The notes: generated by a model from the sequence alone, not told the origin. Positions 6,210 through 10,987 are shown, counted from the stretch's first letter. The stretch: 12,250 bases of DNA from UPXZ01 sp964568675 (GCA_964568675.1 CAZMQV010000083.1:1-12250); one strand, 5' to 3'. Numbers and translations are program-made.

Positions 6210-6217
6210 TTTATAAA
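6210..6217 (-). promoter_or_regulatory. Promoter of replication operon
   Basis: On the minus strand the box TTTATAAA is preceded by ACCGGCAAA, a plausible purine-rich BRE context. The predicted start about 26 bases downstream lies in the tandem repeat, leaving a leader of roughly 60 bases before the RHH ATG at 6128. Confidence 0.6.
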
Positions 6218-6250
6218 TTTGCCGGTTTCCACCAAAATCAGAAGCACAAG

Positions 6251-6267
6251 TGCACCATTTTGGTGCA
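6251..6267. repeat. 17-bp hairpin/palindrome
   Basis: TGCACCA, three bases, TGGTGCA: a perfect 7-bp inverted repeat. It lies 50 bases past the stop of the 48-aa gene and about 35 bp upstream of the replication-operon TATA box. It could terminate the cassette or serve as an upstream regulator site. Confidence 0.5.
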
Positions 6268-6285
6268 GGTATAAAAGTGAGTAGA

Positions 6286-6300
6286 AGAGTGAACCACTCT
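6286..6300 (-). terminator. Hairpin next to stop of small-gene cassette
   Basis: AGAGTG, loop AAC, CACTCT: a 6-bp stem directly downstream of the stop at 6302 on the minus strand. A U-rich tract is weak here, so a terminator role is tentative. Confidence 0.35.
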
Positions 6301-6301
6301 C

Positions 6302-6448
6302 TCACTCATGGCCGAAGGTCTCGCGGACCAAGTTTCCGGCTTCGTCCAGCTCTCTGATGACGATCCGGCCATCAGGGAGGTGATACAATTCGGCACGACA
6401 GCCTCCCGAGGGCGTGGTGATCCCCTCCAGGATCTCAGGATTTGCCAT
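6302..6448 (-). CDS. 48-aa conserved-looking hypothetical protein
   Basis: Last gene of the leftward small-gene cassette. The protein starts MANPEILEGITTPSGGCRAE and continues YHLPDGRIVIRELDEAGN: two strands with a turn, like a small beta-rich domain. No family is identified with certainty. I chose the ATG at 6448, because GGAGG lies four bases upstream and this gives a short 14-base overlap with the preceding zinc-ribbon gene. A longer reading from 6541 would add 31 residues that overlap that gene in another frame and look like non-coding translation. Confidence 0.55.
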   Translation of the reverse strand: MANPEILEGITTPSGGCRAELYHLPDGRIVIRELDEAGNLVRETFGHE

Positions 6449-6665
6449 CCTGCCTCCGAGCAAACTCCTGCCCGCAATGAGTACATTGCCAATCAGCGGG
6501 GCCAGGACAACAGCCACCCAGGACAACCTTTCCTGCATCAATCATAGCTTGCAGCTCATCTGAAAATATTGGCATCCCCCATAAGATTGAGGCCACCGGC
6601 TTTCCGCCGCAAGCCGGGCATTTAATGGGTTTCCTGGCCACATATAGCAAAGGTTCTTTCGACAT
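6435..6665 (-). CDS. Small zinc-ribbon protein
   Basis: A 76-aa protein with CPACGG at its start and CTHCGQEF near its end, separated by a conserved-looking middle (ILWGMP, then GKVVLGGCCPGPADWQ). This combination, two CxxC pairs around a GGC segment, is a pattern I associate with a widespread small zinc-ribbon family found in many bacteria and archaea; its function is not known to me. The double ATG leaves two starts; the second (6665) has better spacing to GGAG. A perfect 16-bp palindrome lies just upstream (6674-6689). The following gene overlaps its 3' end by 14 bases. Confidence 0.72.
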   Translation of the reverse strand: MSKEPLLYVARKPIKCPACGGKPVASILWGMPIFSDELQAMIDAGKVVLGGCCPGPADWQCTHCGQEFARRQDGKS

Positions 6666-6673
6666 CATTTCTC

Positions 6674-6689
6674 CAGCCTAATTAGGCTG
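6674..6689. repeat. 16-bp perfect palindrome before zinc-ribbon gene
   Basis: CAGCCTAATTAGGCTG, immediately upstream of the GGAG ribosome site of the 76-aa zinc-ribbon gene. It can be a dimeric protein site or, in RNA, a short hairpin affecting translation of the last two genes of the cassette. Confidence 0.55.
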
Positions 6690-6711
6690 TAATGGTCAAG
6701 CGACATAAAAT

Positions 6712-6840
6712 TCACCATGGCCGCCGTCCGATCTCCGGATCCTCCAGCTCCTCCAGGGCTTGGCGCTCTCTTGCCAGGTCGTAAAGGAGATCTCCGAGCG
6801 TTTCAGGGTCTTTCACCCAAGAAAATGGAAGGCGGGCCAT
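6712..6840 (-). CDS. 42-aa hypothetical protein
   Basis: A small acidic, probably helical protein (MARLPFSWVKDPETLGDLLY, then LARERQALEELEDPE). No family recognised. It starts three bases after the preceding stop, with GGAGG eight bases before the ATG, and that GGAGG forms part of the previous gene's last codons. This well-spaced ribosome site and the coupling are good evidence of translation. It belongs to the five-gene cassette led by the SWIM protein. Confidence 0.6.
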   Translation of the reverse strand: MARLPFSWVKDPETLGDLLYDLARERQALEELEDPEIGRRPW

Positions 6841-6843
6841 GGC

Positions 6844-6996
6844 TCACGCCTCCAGCAGATAGACAAGGATCGCCCGGAGGTCAGCCAATCCGGGCAACTC
6901 ATAGCGATAGATGCAATCCTTCCCATAGCAACAATGTCCTTCGAATCCGTCCTTATGGCCACATACTCCGGCCCGGTTATAGCGGCAGGGAGGCAT
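6844..6996 (-). CDS. 50-aa cysteine-rich small protein
   Basis: The first 30 residues hold five cysteines and two histidines (Cys4, Cys12, His14, His21, Cys22, Cys23, Cys28), with the pattern CRYNRAGVCGH and HCCYGKDC. The rest is a hydrophobic helix (ADLRAILVYLLEA). The cysteine spacing suggests a small metal site, zinc or iron-sulfur, but I cannot name a family. GGAGG stands eight bases before the ATG, inside the last codons of the SWIM gene. The end of this gene repeats the arrangement with nearly the same bases. Confidence 0.65.
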   Translation of the reverse strand: MPPCRYNRAGVCGHKDGFEGHCCYGKDCIYRYELPGLADLRAILVYLLEA

Positions 6997-6999
6997 ATC

Positions 7000-7542
7000 T
7001 TACGCCTCCACCAATGGCCACATTTCGCGATCCAGCTTGATGCTATGATAGGCCACATCCAGGGCGGTCGTGTCGTGGCAGTCGATTACAGAAAGGGATG
7101 AGGCGGAAGCTTCCGCCGGTGGCTTGGCTAGCTTTCGCGCTGGCCGCAATTCATCCTCAAGAAATGGCTTGAAGGGTTCACGCTTCGGTATAATGCTCGC
7201 GGCAGTCGCGGCGCTTACTGATTTGGTTGCTAGACCCTTTACCACGGCTGCCTCATTTCGGCCATCTTCTTTTGATAAATGGAAGTACTTTCTCTGATGC
7301 TTGCATGGCCCATTGTGCCGATAGATCGCAGAAGGACAAGAGCAGTCCCTTGAAGTCACGCAGTAATAAGCATCGCGCTTGTTATTGAGCACAAGCACGC
7401 ATCTGCTCTCTCCGCTGCCAAGCTCCACAAAAGAGGGCAACGGATCGGCCGCTCTCCCCTTCCATGCCAACAGGCTCTTGATCGCTTCCAGGGTCTGCGT
7501 CACTGGTTTTTCTATTTGGATTATGTTCTTTTCTCCGTTCAT
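7000..7542 (-). CDS. SWIM zinc-finger protein
   Basis: A 180-aa protein with a SWIM zinc finger, CxCx10CxH: CSC (Cys67, Cys69) and CKH (Cys80, His82), preceded by strands that end DAYYCVTSRD. SWIM domains bind DNA or proteins and occur in transposases, plant FAR1 factors and several archaeal and bacterial proteins. The C-terminal half is Ala/Pro/Lys-rich, without a visible domain. It leads the small-gene cassette from a promoter that diverges from the AbrB-like gene. The ATG at 7542 has GGTGA six bases upstream. The 17 bases covering this initiation site recur, with one change, at the start of the rightward 172-aa gene. Confidence 0.75.
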   Translation of the reverse strand: MNGEKNIIQIEKPVTQTLEAIKSLLAWKGRAADPLPSFVELGSGESRCVLVLNNKRDAYYCVTSRDCSCPSAIYRHNGPCKHQRKYFHLSKEDGRNEAAVVKGLATKSVSAATAASIIPKREPFKPFLEDELRPARKLAKPPAEASASSLSVIDCHDTTALDVAYHSIKLDREMWPLVEA

Positions 7543-7575
7543 TTGAACTCACCAAGAACATATTACACCGTTTTT

Positions 7576-7585
7576 GTATATAAGT
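7576..7585 (-). promoter_or_regulatory. Promoter of SWIM-led cassette
   Basis: CTTATATACA on the minus strand, an archaeal TATA-like box about 36 bases before the ATG at 7542, giving a leader of roughly 10-15 bases that includes the GGTGA site. It faces away from the AbrB promoter, with about 25 bp between the two boxes. Confidence 0.55.
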
Positions 7586-7609
7586 GTATGGTTGTGTAAA
7601 TGAGGCAAA

Positions 7610-7619
7610 GATATATAAG
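7610..7619 (+). promoter_or_regulatory. Promoter of AbrB-like operon
   Basis: GATATATAAG, centred about 29 bases before the ATG at 7644. The mRNA would be nearly leaderless, in keeping with the weak ribosome site there. The shared 7586-7609 interval is a natural place for the AbrB-like protein to control both directions. Confidence 0.55.
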
Positions 7620-7643
7620 ATAATAAATCGATAACGTAGGGTT

Positions 7644-7820
7644 ATGCAAGCCACAGTAAAGATAGCGAGGGCCGGGCAAATCGTTATCCCGACCACCATA
7701 AGAGAAGCTATGGGCCTAAAACATGGAGACTTGATAATAGTGGATATAATTGGTAAAGCTCCTAGAGCAGAACAGGAAGCTAACCAGGGAAACCCCGAAG
7801 GGCTCCCTAGTGTAGCTTAG
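7644..7820 (+). CDS. AbrB/SpoVT-type DNA-binding protein
   Basis: A 58-aa protein. Residues 4-37 match the SpoVT-AbrB swapped-hairpin fold: VKIARAGQIVIPTTIREAMG then LKHGDLIIVDI, with the diagnostic GQIVIP and IREAMGLKxGD elements. Such proteins are dimeric transcription regulators or antitoxins. The remaining 20 residues (APRAEQEANQGN onward) are a polar tail. There is no toxin gene next to it; the following gene is a coiled-coil protein, so a regulator is likelier than an antitoxin. It lies in a divergent promoter region and probably regulates itself and the opposite cassette. It is one of only two rightward genes. Confidence 0.85.
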   Translation: MQATVKIARAGQIVIPTTIREAMGLKHGDLIIVDIIGKAPRAEQEANQGNPEGLPSVA

Positions 7821-7844
7821 ACATTTAAAACTTGGTGAGTCCAA

Positions 7845-8363
7845 ATGTCCCTAAATAGTAGCGTAGCTGAAAGCATAAATGCTTTTTCTCCGGCATCGCC
7901 CTTAGTGACCATCCCCGCCGCCACCCTGCAAGACCTTCTAGAAGCCATCCAGGGGCTCAAGGATGAGGTGGCCGCCCTTAGAGAAGAGAGAGACCAGGAC
8001 CGCCAGGAAATGGCCACCCTGCGCGCTGCCGTGGCCTCCCTGGAGTCCCTGCAAGAGCAGGATACTACCCGGATCTGCCTGGATATTGCCTATGATCGCC
8101 GCCGCCTGGCTGCTCTGGAGCATCCCATAAAGGAGCCGGGAAATACTGAGGCATCCAGGGCCGAAAAGATAGAGAAGTACCTTGCATCCCGGCCGGATCA
8201 TAAAGCCACATTTGAGGCACTTAAGGGGATGCTCCAGGTGGATAATGTCCGGCTCAATGAAGCTATCAAGGTGCTAATAGCCACAAGTGACCGCTCTTTT
8301 AGCATCCAGAAAGAAAGGACCGGGGATAAACGCAAGCGATCCCTCATCATGCTTTCCAAATAG
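7845..8363 (+). CDS. Coiled-coil protein with C-terminal winged-helix-like domain
   Basis: A 172-aa protein. Residues about 25-75 form a coiled coil (LQDLLEAIQGLKDEVAALRE and onward). Residues about 105-172 resemble a winged helix: RAEKIEKYLASRPDHKATFE, LKGMLQVDNVRLNEAIKVL, and a hairpin ending DKRKRSLIMLSK. A DNA-binding regulator or partition-type protein that multimerises through the coil fits. I have the impression of similar C-termini in methanogen proteins but cannot verify it. It follows the AbrB-like gene by 24 bases, with GGTGA six bases before the ATG. The palindrome TTACATTGTAA begins on the first base after its stop. Confidence 0.72.
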   Translation: MSLNSSVAESINAFSPASPLVTIPAATLQDLLEAIQGLKDEVAALREERDQDRQEMATLRAAVASLESLQEQDTTRICLDIAYDRRRLAALEHPIKEPGNTEASRAEKIEKYLASRPDHKATFEALKGMLQVDNVRLNEAIKVLIATSDRSFSIQKERTGDKRKRSLIMLSK

Positions 8364-8378
8364 TTACATTGTAAGTAT
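8363..8378. repeat. 16-bp repeat with palindromic core, copy 1
   Basis: GTTACATTGTAAGTAT, containing the palindrome TTACA-T-TGTAA. It overlaps the last base of the 172-aa gene's stop. A second copy with one base changed is at 8547-8562. Likely protein-binding sites; the upstream regulator genes are candidate binders. Confidence 0.55.
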
Positions 8379-8421
8379 AACTATTATCGCTATCCCTGGA
8401 TAGACCGCAAAATAAGAGTAA

Positions 8422-8445
8422 AATCTGAGGTGATTTTCTCAGATT
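8422..8445 (-). terminator. Hairpin in intergenic region, T-rich on its left
   Basis: AATCTGAG, 8-base loop, CTCAGATT: a perfect 8-bp stem. Read on the minus strand it is followed by TTTTACTCTTATTTT, as in a terminator of leftward transcripts; on the plus strand no T-run follows. It may also protect the 3' end of the rightward operon. Confidence 0.45.
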
Positions 8446-8491
8446 GATTGATACTGATTACTTTTGAGAAGAGAAGAATAATAAAGAGATG

Positions 8492-8499
8492 TATATAAA
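8492..8499 (-). promoter_or_regulatory. TATA box without a gene behind it
   Basis: TTTATATA on the minus strand, a textbook archaeal box, in the 317-base gap between convergent genes. Transcription leftward would start near 8468 and meet the hairpin at 8422-8445, predicting an RNA of about 50-70 bases. No ORF follows in either direction. Confidence 0.35.
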
Positions 8500-8546
8500 T
8501 GAATAGAAAAGAATCATCTTGTCCTCGATTTGACCAGATAGTTACA

Positions 8547-8562
8547 GTTACAATGTAAGTAT
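8547..8562. repeat. 16-bp repeat with palindromic core, copy 2
   Basis: GTTACAATGTAAGTAT, identical to 8363-8378 except for the central base of the palindrome. An extra half-site GTTACA lies directly before it (8541-8546). The two copies bracket about 170 AT-rich bases that hold a hairpin and a TATA box. Confidence 0.55.
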
Positions 8563-8636
8563 TTCCGGAGTCCTGGTCTCCTCATCTTCCCTGCCAGCTC
8601 CTCCGGGCTCCATCCGGCCGAATCAAAAAAGAGTTT

Positions 8637-8666
8637 TTGGGTTATGTTAGGATCTTCTTAACCCAA
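8637..8666 (-). terminator. Terminator of the 78-aa zinc-ribbon gene
   Basis: TTGGGTTA, 14-base loop, TAACCCAA, 14 bases after the stop at 8681. On the minus strand it is followed by AAAACTCTTTTTT. An 8-bp stem plus T-tract fits a leftward terminator. Confidence 0.5.
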
Positions 8667-8680
8667 GAAAAAAAGGATAT

Positions 8681-8917
8681 CTAACGGTTTATTGCATTTA
8701 GGGCATGAAAACTAAAATGACCACAGTTTTGACACACAACAGCTACAAGAGGTATAGAGTTACCCCCCATAACACTTGTTCCTGGGTGGCTCGTATCAGA
8801 CATATTGAAATAACCCTCTAGTTGAAATTCATGGTTCCCACAGCTTGGGCAAGGTAAAATTACCCCTAACCTATCAAGGTTGGCTTTTATTCTTCGGCTT
8901 TCAGCTTCTGGTATCAT
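8681..8917 (-). CDS. 78-aa zinc-ribbon protein
   Basis: A small protein with two CxxC pairs, CPSCG (Cys23, Cys26) and CQNCG (Cys62, Cys65), around a segment ending SIPLVAVV. Small proteins with this layout are common in bacteria and archaea; their function is unknown to me. No ribosome site is visible before the ATG, but the TATA-like box CTTTAAAT at 8940-8947 is about 26 bases upstream, so a leaderless mRNA is expected. A hairpin with a T-tract follows the stop. The gene stands alone after the RHH coiled-coil gene and is probably a separate unit. Confidence 0.72.
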   Translation of the reverse strand: MIPEAESRRIKANLDRLGVILPCPSCGNHEFQLEGYFNMSDTSHPGTSVMGGNSIPLVAVVCQNCGHFSFHALNAINR

Positions 8918-8939
8918 AAGCGGCTATTGGACATCCATA

Positions 8940-8947
8940 GGATTTAA
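8940..8947 (-). promoter_or_regulatory. TATA-like box of the zinc-ribbon gene, leaderless start
   Basis: CTTTAAAT on the minus strand, centred about 26 bases before the ATG at 8917, which lacks a ribosome site. Confidence 0.4.
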
Positions 8948-8961
8948 AGAATACCTATTGT

Positions 8962-9477
8962 TTACTTCCAGAATTGCCACCATCCTTTCTTTTTGGCCTC
9001 ATCTTCTGATGGTGGTAGGGCTTTAGGCAGCTTCTCGGAGATCTGGCTTACGTGGCCTCTGAGAAAAGAGATCTCCTCATTTTTTAGGCTTAAGGTTTGC
9101 TTAAAATGCTCCAGGTCACGGCGTAAGGTCACAAGCTCTATTGATGCCTGATCTTTATCAGATCTTGATAGATCCCTCTCAGATCTTATCAGATCCTCCC
9201 TAGATCTCGCGGCCTCTAGCTCTCGTTTAGCTTGGTTAAGTTCGCTCCTCAGTTGTTGAAGTTCTTTCCATCTTAGATCATGCTCAGATCTTATCAGATC
9301 TCGCTCAGATCTCAGTTGATCCCGTTCTTTTATTATGAGATCTGATGAAGATCTGTCTTGATGTAGGTAAAGATCAATAGCCTCTGCCACTAAAGCCTTT
9401 TTGTTAGATCCTCTGGAGATCGCGGCCTGATCCAGCTCCTTATTGATCTGATCCTCAACTTCTGCATAGATCCTCAA
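8962..9477 (-). CDS. RHH-type protein with long coiled coil
   Basis: A 171-aa protein. Residues 1-38 look like a ribbon-helix-helix DNA-binding domain: strand MRIYAEV, helix EDQINKELDQAAISRG, helix SNKKALVAEAIDLYL. Residues about 45-145 are a long coiled coil with repeated DLIRSERD-type units. The C-terminus is a short basic-aromatic tail, KKKGWWQFWK, which may touch a membrane or a partner. DNA binding plus multimerising coil resembles plasmid partition or segregation proteins, but no ATPase partner is encoded here. The start is TTG at 9477: an in-frame TGA lies four codons upstream and no ATG is available before the RHH. GAGGG precedes it. The coding DNA and the upstream region carry a phased GATC array (see 9150-9526). 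Confidence 0.72.
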   Translation of the reverse strand: MRIYAEVEDQINKELDQAAISRGSNKKALVAEAIDLYLHQDRSSSDLIIKERDQLRSERDLIRSEHDLRWKELQQLRSELNQAKRELEAARSREDLIRSERDLSRSDKDQASIELVTLRRDLEHFKQTLSLKNEEISFLRGHVSQISEKLPKALPPSEDEAKKKGWWQFWK

Positions 9478-9526
9478 ATAGATCCCTCAAGATCCTCCCA
9501 GATCTCATTAAGATCTGATCTGATCC
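9150..9526. repeat. Helically phased GATC array
   Basis: Twenty-six GATC sites lie between 9150 and 9526, and two more to the left of this (9040-9080). Runs are spaced 10 or 11 bp apart: 9150, 9161, 9171, 9182, 9192, 9203; 9276, 9287, 9297, 9308, 9318; and 9481, 9491, 9501, 9512. The last run, together with sites at 9517 and 9522, lies in non-coding DNA upstream of the TTG start. The array therefore is not explained by the coiled-coil heptads alone. A binding array for the RHH protein, or a methylation-sensitive region, is likely. Confidence 0.75.
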
Positions 9527-9564
9527 CGTTTAGCTTTTCTGGTATCCCGGCTCGGGTGGATTTG

Positions 9565-9608
9565 GTTCTATGTCACTTTGAGCAATCAAGATAAAAATGC
9601 CATAGAAC
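9565..9608. repeat. 8-bp inverted repeat between NYN and RHH genes
   Basis: GTTCTATG (9565-9572) and CATAGAAC (9601-9608), 28 bases apart, in the 177-base gap between the two leftward genes. The spacer holds CATTTTTATC on the minus strand, a weak TATA-like element that could serve the RHH coiled-coil gene. Nothing else is visible in this gap. Confidence 0.3.
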
Positions 9609-9654
9609 TTTTTATAGTAATACGGATATGCTGGTCTAAGGGAACATGCCTTAA

Positions 9655-10248
9655 TTATGGTCTTACGGGCCCCTGCCGGAGGAGCGAGTTATCTACAAGA
9701 GTTCTATTAATTTCGCTTCGTTCATCTACGGCTTTTATTAGTTCGTCGTGGGTGGAAGGCCCTCTTTCATGTGGGCTCTTGTAATAGAGCAATTCGACTA
9801 TAACACCCGTGTCTTTTGCTGCAGTTACCGCCGGAACGAAATCACTGTCGCCGGTAAGTATTATTGCTCTTTCTATCTGTTTTGCCCAACTCATACGAAC
9901 AACATCAACAGAAAAAAGTACATCTACCTTTTTTTGCTGGAATATAGGTTTACCGTATGAATCATTCCCACGTGGCGCGAGTCTTCCGAGTTTGACTTCG
10001 AATCTAGGCAACAGTTCCAGTTTACTGAAGAACCTTTGTTTATTTGAATACAGTCTTTGTTCTTCTATGGAAGGCGTATCGCTTCTAAATGGCAGGCAGT
10101 CGTAATAATATGTTCTCAATCTCTGGTGTTGACCGCATGCGTTATCAGAAAATTTAGCATAATCGATTTGAGGACGACCCATATCTCCAAGAACCTTGCT
10201 AAAAAACCCCCCATCAATGAAGAACGCGGCCTTGGACAAATTAACCAT
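9655..10248 (-). CDS. NYN-domain (LabA/DUF88-like) ribonuclease
   Basis: A 197-aa protein with the PIN-like NYN fold. Signature motifs: AFFIDGGFF with Asp12, QKKVDVLFSVD with Asp109 and Asp115, and IILTGDSDFVPAV with Asp134 and Asp136. These acidic residues form the metal site of this nuclease family, which cleaves RNA. Length and motif order are complete for a stand-alone LabA-like protein. ATG at 10248 is preceded by AAGGA (five bases away). The leader contains a perfect 9-bp stem (10263-10297) and the promoter TATA box lies near 10330. On a mobile element it may act in RNA turnover, in defence or in controlling its own message; the sequence does not decide which. Confidence 0.85.
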   Translation of the reverse strand: MVNLSKAAFFIDGGFFSKVLGDMGRPQIDYAKFSDNACGQHQRLRTYYYDCLPFRSDTPSIEEQRLYSNKQRFFSKLELLPRFEVKLGRLAPRGNDSYGKPIFQQKKVDVLFSVDVVRMSWAKQIERAIILTGDSDFVPAVTAAKDTGVIVELLYYKSPHERGPSTHDELIKAVDERSEINRTLVDNSLLRQGPVRP

Positions 10249-10262
10249 CCTTGAATTGTGAA

Positions 10263-10297
10263 CTACCGTCCAGGATATCCTTGAAGTAGGACGGTAG
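10263..10297. promoter_or_regulatory. Hairpin in leader of the NYN nuclease gene
   Basis: CTACCGTCC (10263-10271) pairs perfectly with GGACGGTAG (10289-10297) across 17 bases, and the loop itself begins with the palindrome AGGATATCCT. It stands 15-49 bases before the nuclease start codon. It may be an operator in DNA, or an RNA hairpin seen by the nuclease or the ribosome. Confidence 0.6.
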
Positions 10298-10329
10298 GGA
10301 GCATTGTATTTTTTACTATCTCACGCTAC

Positions 10330-10338
10330 TATAAATAA
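10330..10338 (-). promoter_or_regulatory. Promoter of the NYN nuclease gene
   Basis: TTATTTATA on the minus strand. The predicted start near 10309 gives a leader of about 60 bases that includes the whole hairpin. Confidence 0.45.
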
Positions 10339-10454
10339 GTGACGAACTGTTACAAAATAATATATTACAAATAAAATTTATATTATATTAAGATTTGCTT
10401 GCAAGTTGTTCATAGTCTTTTAAGGAACATTTTTAGCTAGATTAGTGCCCCTAA

Positions 10455-10731
10455 TATTTTTATAAATATGGTTATGACCACTCACCCTCTGCTTTCACGC
10501 ACCGGATATAGGCTTATCAGAATCGGCAACGGCAGAAAAGATTGATCGATATCGGGCAGTCGATCAAGTCAGCTTGTCAAGAATTCCATAGTATATGGAA
10601 TAAATGGTTTGCCAGAATGGGATTTACTCAAATCGGCAGCCGGCCGGATCAAGGGCCGGGTTCCTGCAAGTTATACATACCTGGCTTATAATTGGCCGCG
10701 GGCCTAAGAGGTCGGACCCGCGCCGGATATT
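10455..10731 (+). ncRNA. Candidate structured rightward RNA in 430-base gene-free region
   Basis: The 10299-10731 stretch has no convincing ORF; a 25-codon frame near 10470 overlaps the would-be promoter. On the plus strand there is a TATA-like TTTTTATAAATA near 10455-10466. Four perfect stems follow: TTGATCGA (10542-10549 with 10560-10567), ATTCCATA (10583-10590 with 10594-10601), CCGGCC (10640-10645 with 10654-10659) and a GC-rich one at 10697-10722 followed by ATATTTT. AATCGGCA occurs twice (10521, 10631). The left part (10340-10460) is AT-rich without further features. A packaging or second replication site is an equally open reading. Confidence 0.35.
10697..10722. terminator. GC-rich hairpin at end of packaging operon
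   Basis: CGCGGG (10697-10702) pairs with CCCGCG (10717-10722), with partial pairing continuing inward. It lies 10 bases beyond the stop of the leftward 49-aa gene and could end that operon. On the plus strand it is followed by ATATTTT, so it could also end the candidate rightward RNA. Confidence 0.45.
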
Positions 10732-10881
10732 TTAACCATCATTATCTGCCGGCCGGCCATGGCCTGATGCTTTTATCAGCTCCTCGCGCCGGGTGTCCCT
10801 GCCAGCTCCTCCGGGTGGCCGGTATAGCTCCTCCTCATTGAACGCTCGCCAGAATCGCCGTGAGTATTTTCTGTTAAGCAT
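10732..10881 (-). CDS. 49-aa basic hypothetical protein, last gene of packaging operon
   Basis: It begins MLNRKYSRRFWRAFNEEELY and continues RPPGGAGRDTRREELIKASG: a basic-aromatic N-terminus and a polar tail; no family recognised. The ATG overlaps the stop of the 37-aa membrane protein gene (8-base overlap, ATGCTTAA) with a GGGGG stretch upstream, which favours coupled translation. A reading extended to 10947 would overlap the membrane-protein gene fully and has a composition unlike a protein. Twenty bases inside it recur exactly at 8588-8607, in the same reading frame. Confidence 0.5.
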   Translation of the reverse strand: MLNRKYSRRFWRAFNEEELYRPPGGAGRDTRREELIKASGHGRPADNDG

Positions 10882-10987
10882 GGCTGCCCCCGGTGATCCC
10901 TGCCAGGGCAATGATAAGGAGAAGGGCCGCGCCGATCCCCGCGCCAACAGTCAAAAATGTTTCAATGCATATATTATCAAAATCCAT
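10874..10987 (-). CDS. 37-aa single-span membrane protein
   Basis: Short acidic N-terminus (MDFDNICIET), then one hydrophobic helix with glycines (about residues 11-32: FLTVGAGIGAALLLIIALAG) and a short end. It is a typical mini membrane protein. AAGG stands eight bases before the ATG, 45 bases after the 265-aa gene. In a packaging operon it could be a holin-like or virion-membrane protein, but size and one span are all that is seen. The next gene begins within its last codons. Confidence 0.62.
   Translation of the reverse strand: MDFDNICIETFLTVGAGIGAALLLIIALAGITGGSHA

Noticed and set aside
6813..7058. Leftward 81-codon ORF over the Cys-rich gene
   Set aside because: The 50-aa frame in the same place has an ideally spaced GGAGG and a coupled stop; this frame has neither.
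7382..7699. Leftward 105-codon ORF across the divergent promoter region
   Set aside because: It runs through both TATA boxes and overlaps the AbrB-like and SWIM genes in other frames; the translation is unlike a protein.
7644..8363. Toxin-antitoxin pair led by the AbrB-like protein
   Set aside because: The partner is a coiled-coil, winged-helix-like protein without toxin motifs, and it is longer and differently placed than MazF- or VapC-type toxins.
9150..9526. CRISPR array
   Set aside because: The repeats are 4-6 bases at 10-11 bp intervals without unique spacers, and much of the array is coding.
10640..10730. tRNA or tRNA fragment as integration site
   Set aside because: A GGGTTC stretch hints at a T-arm, but no acceptor or anticodon stems can be built around it, and no integrase is encoded.
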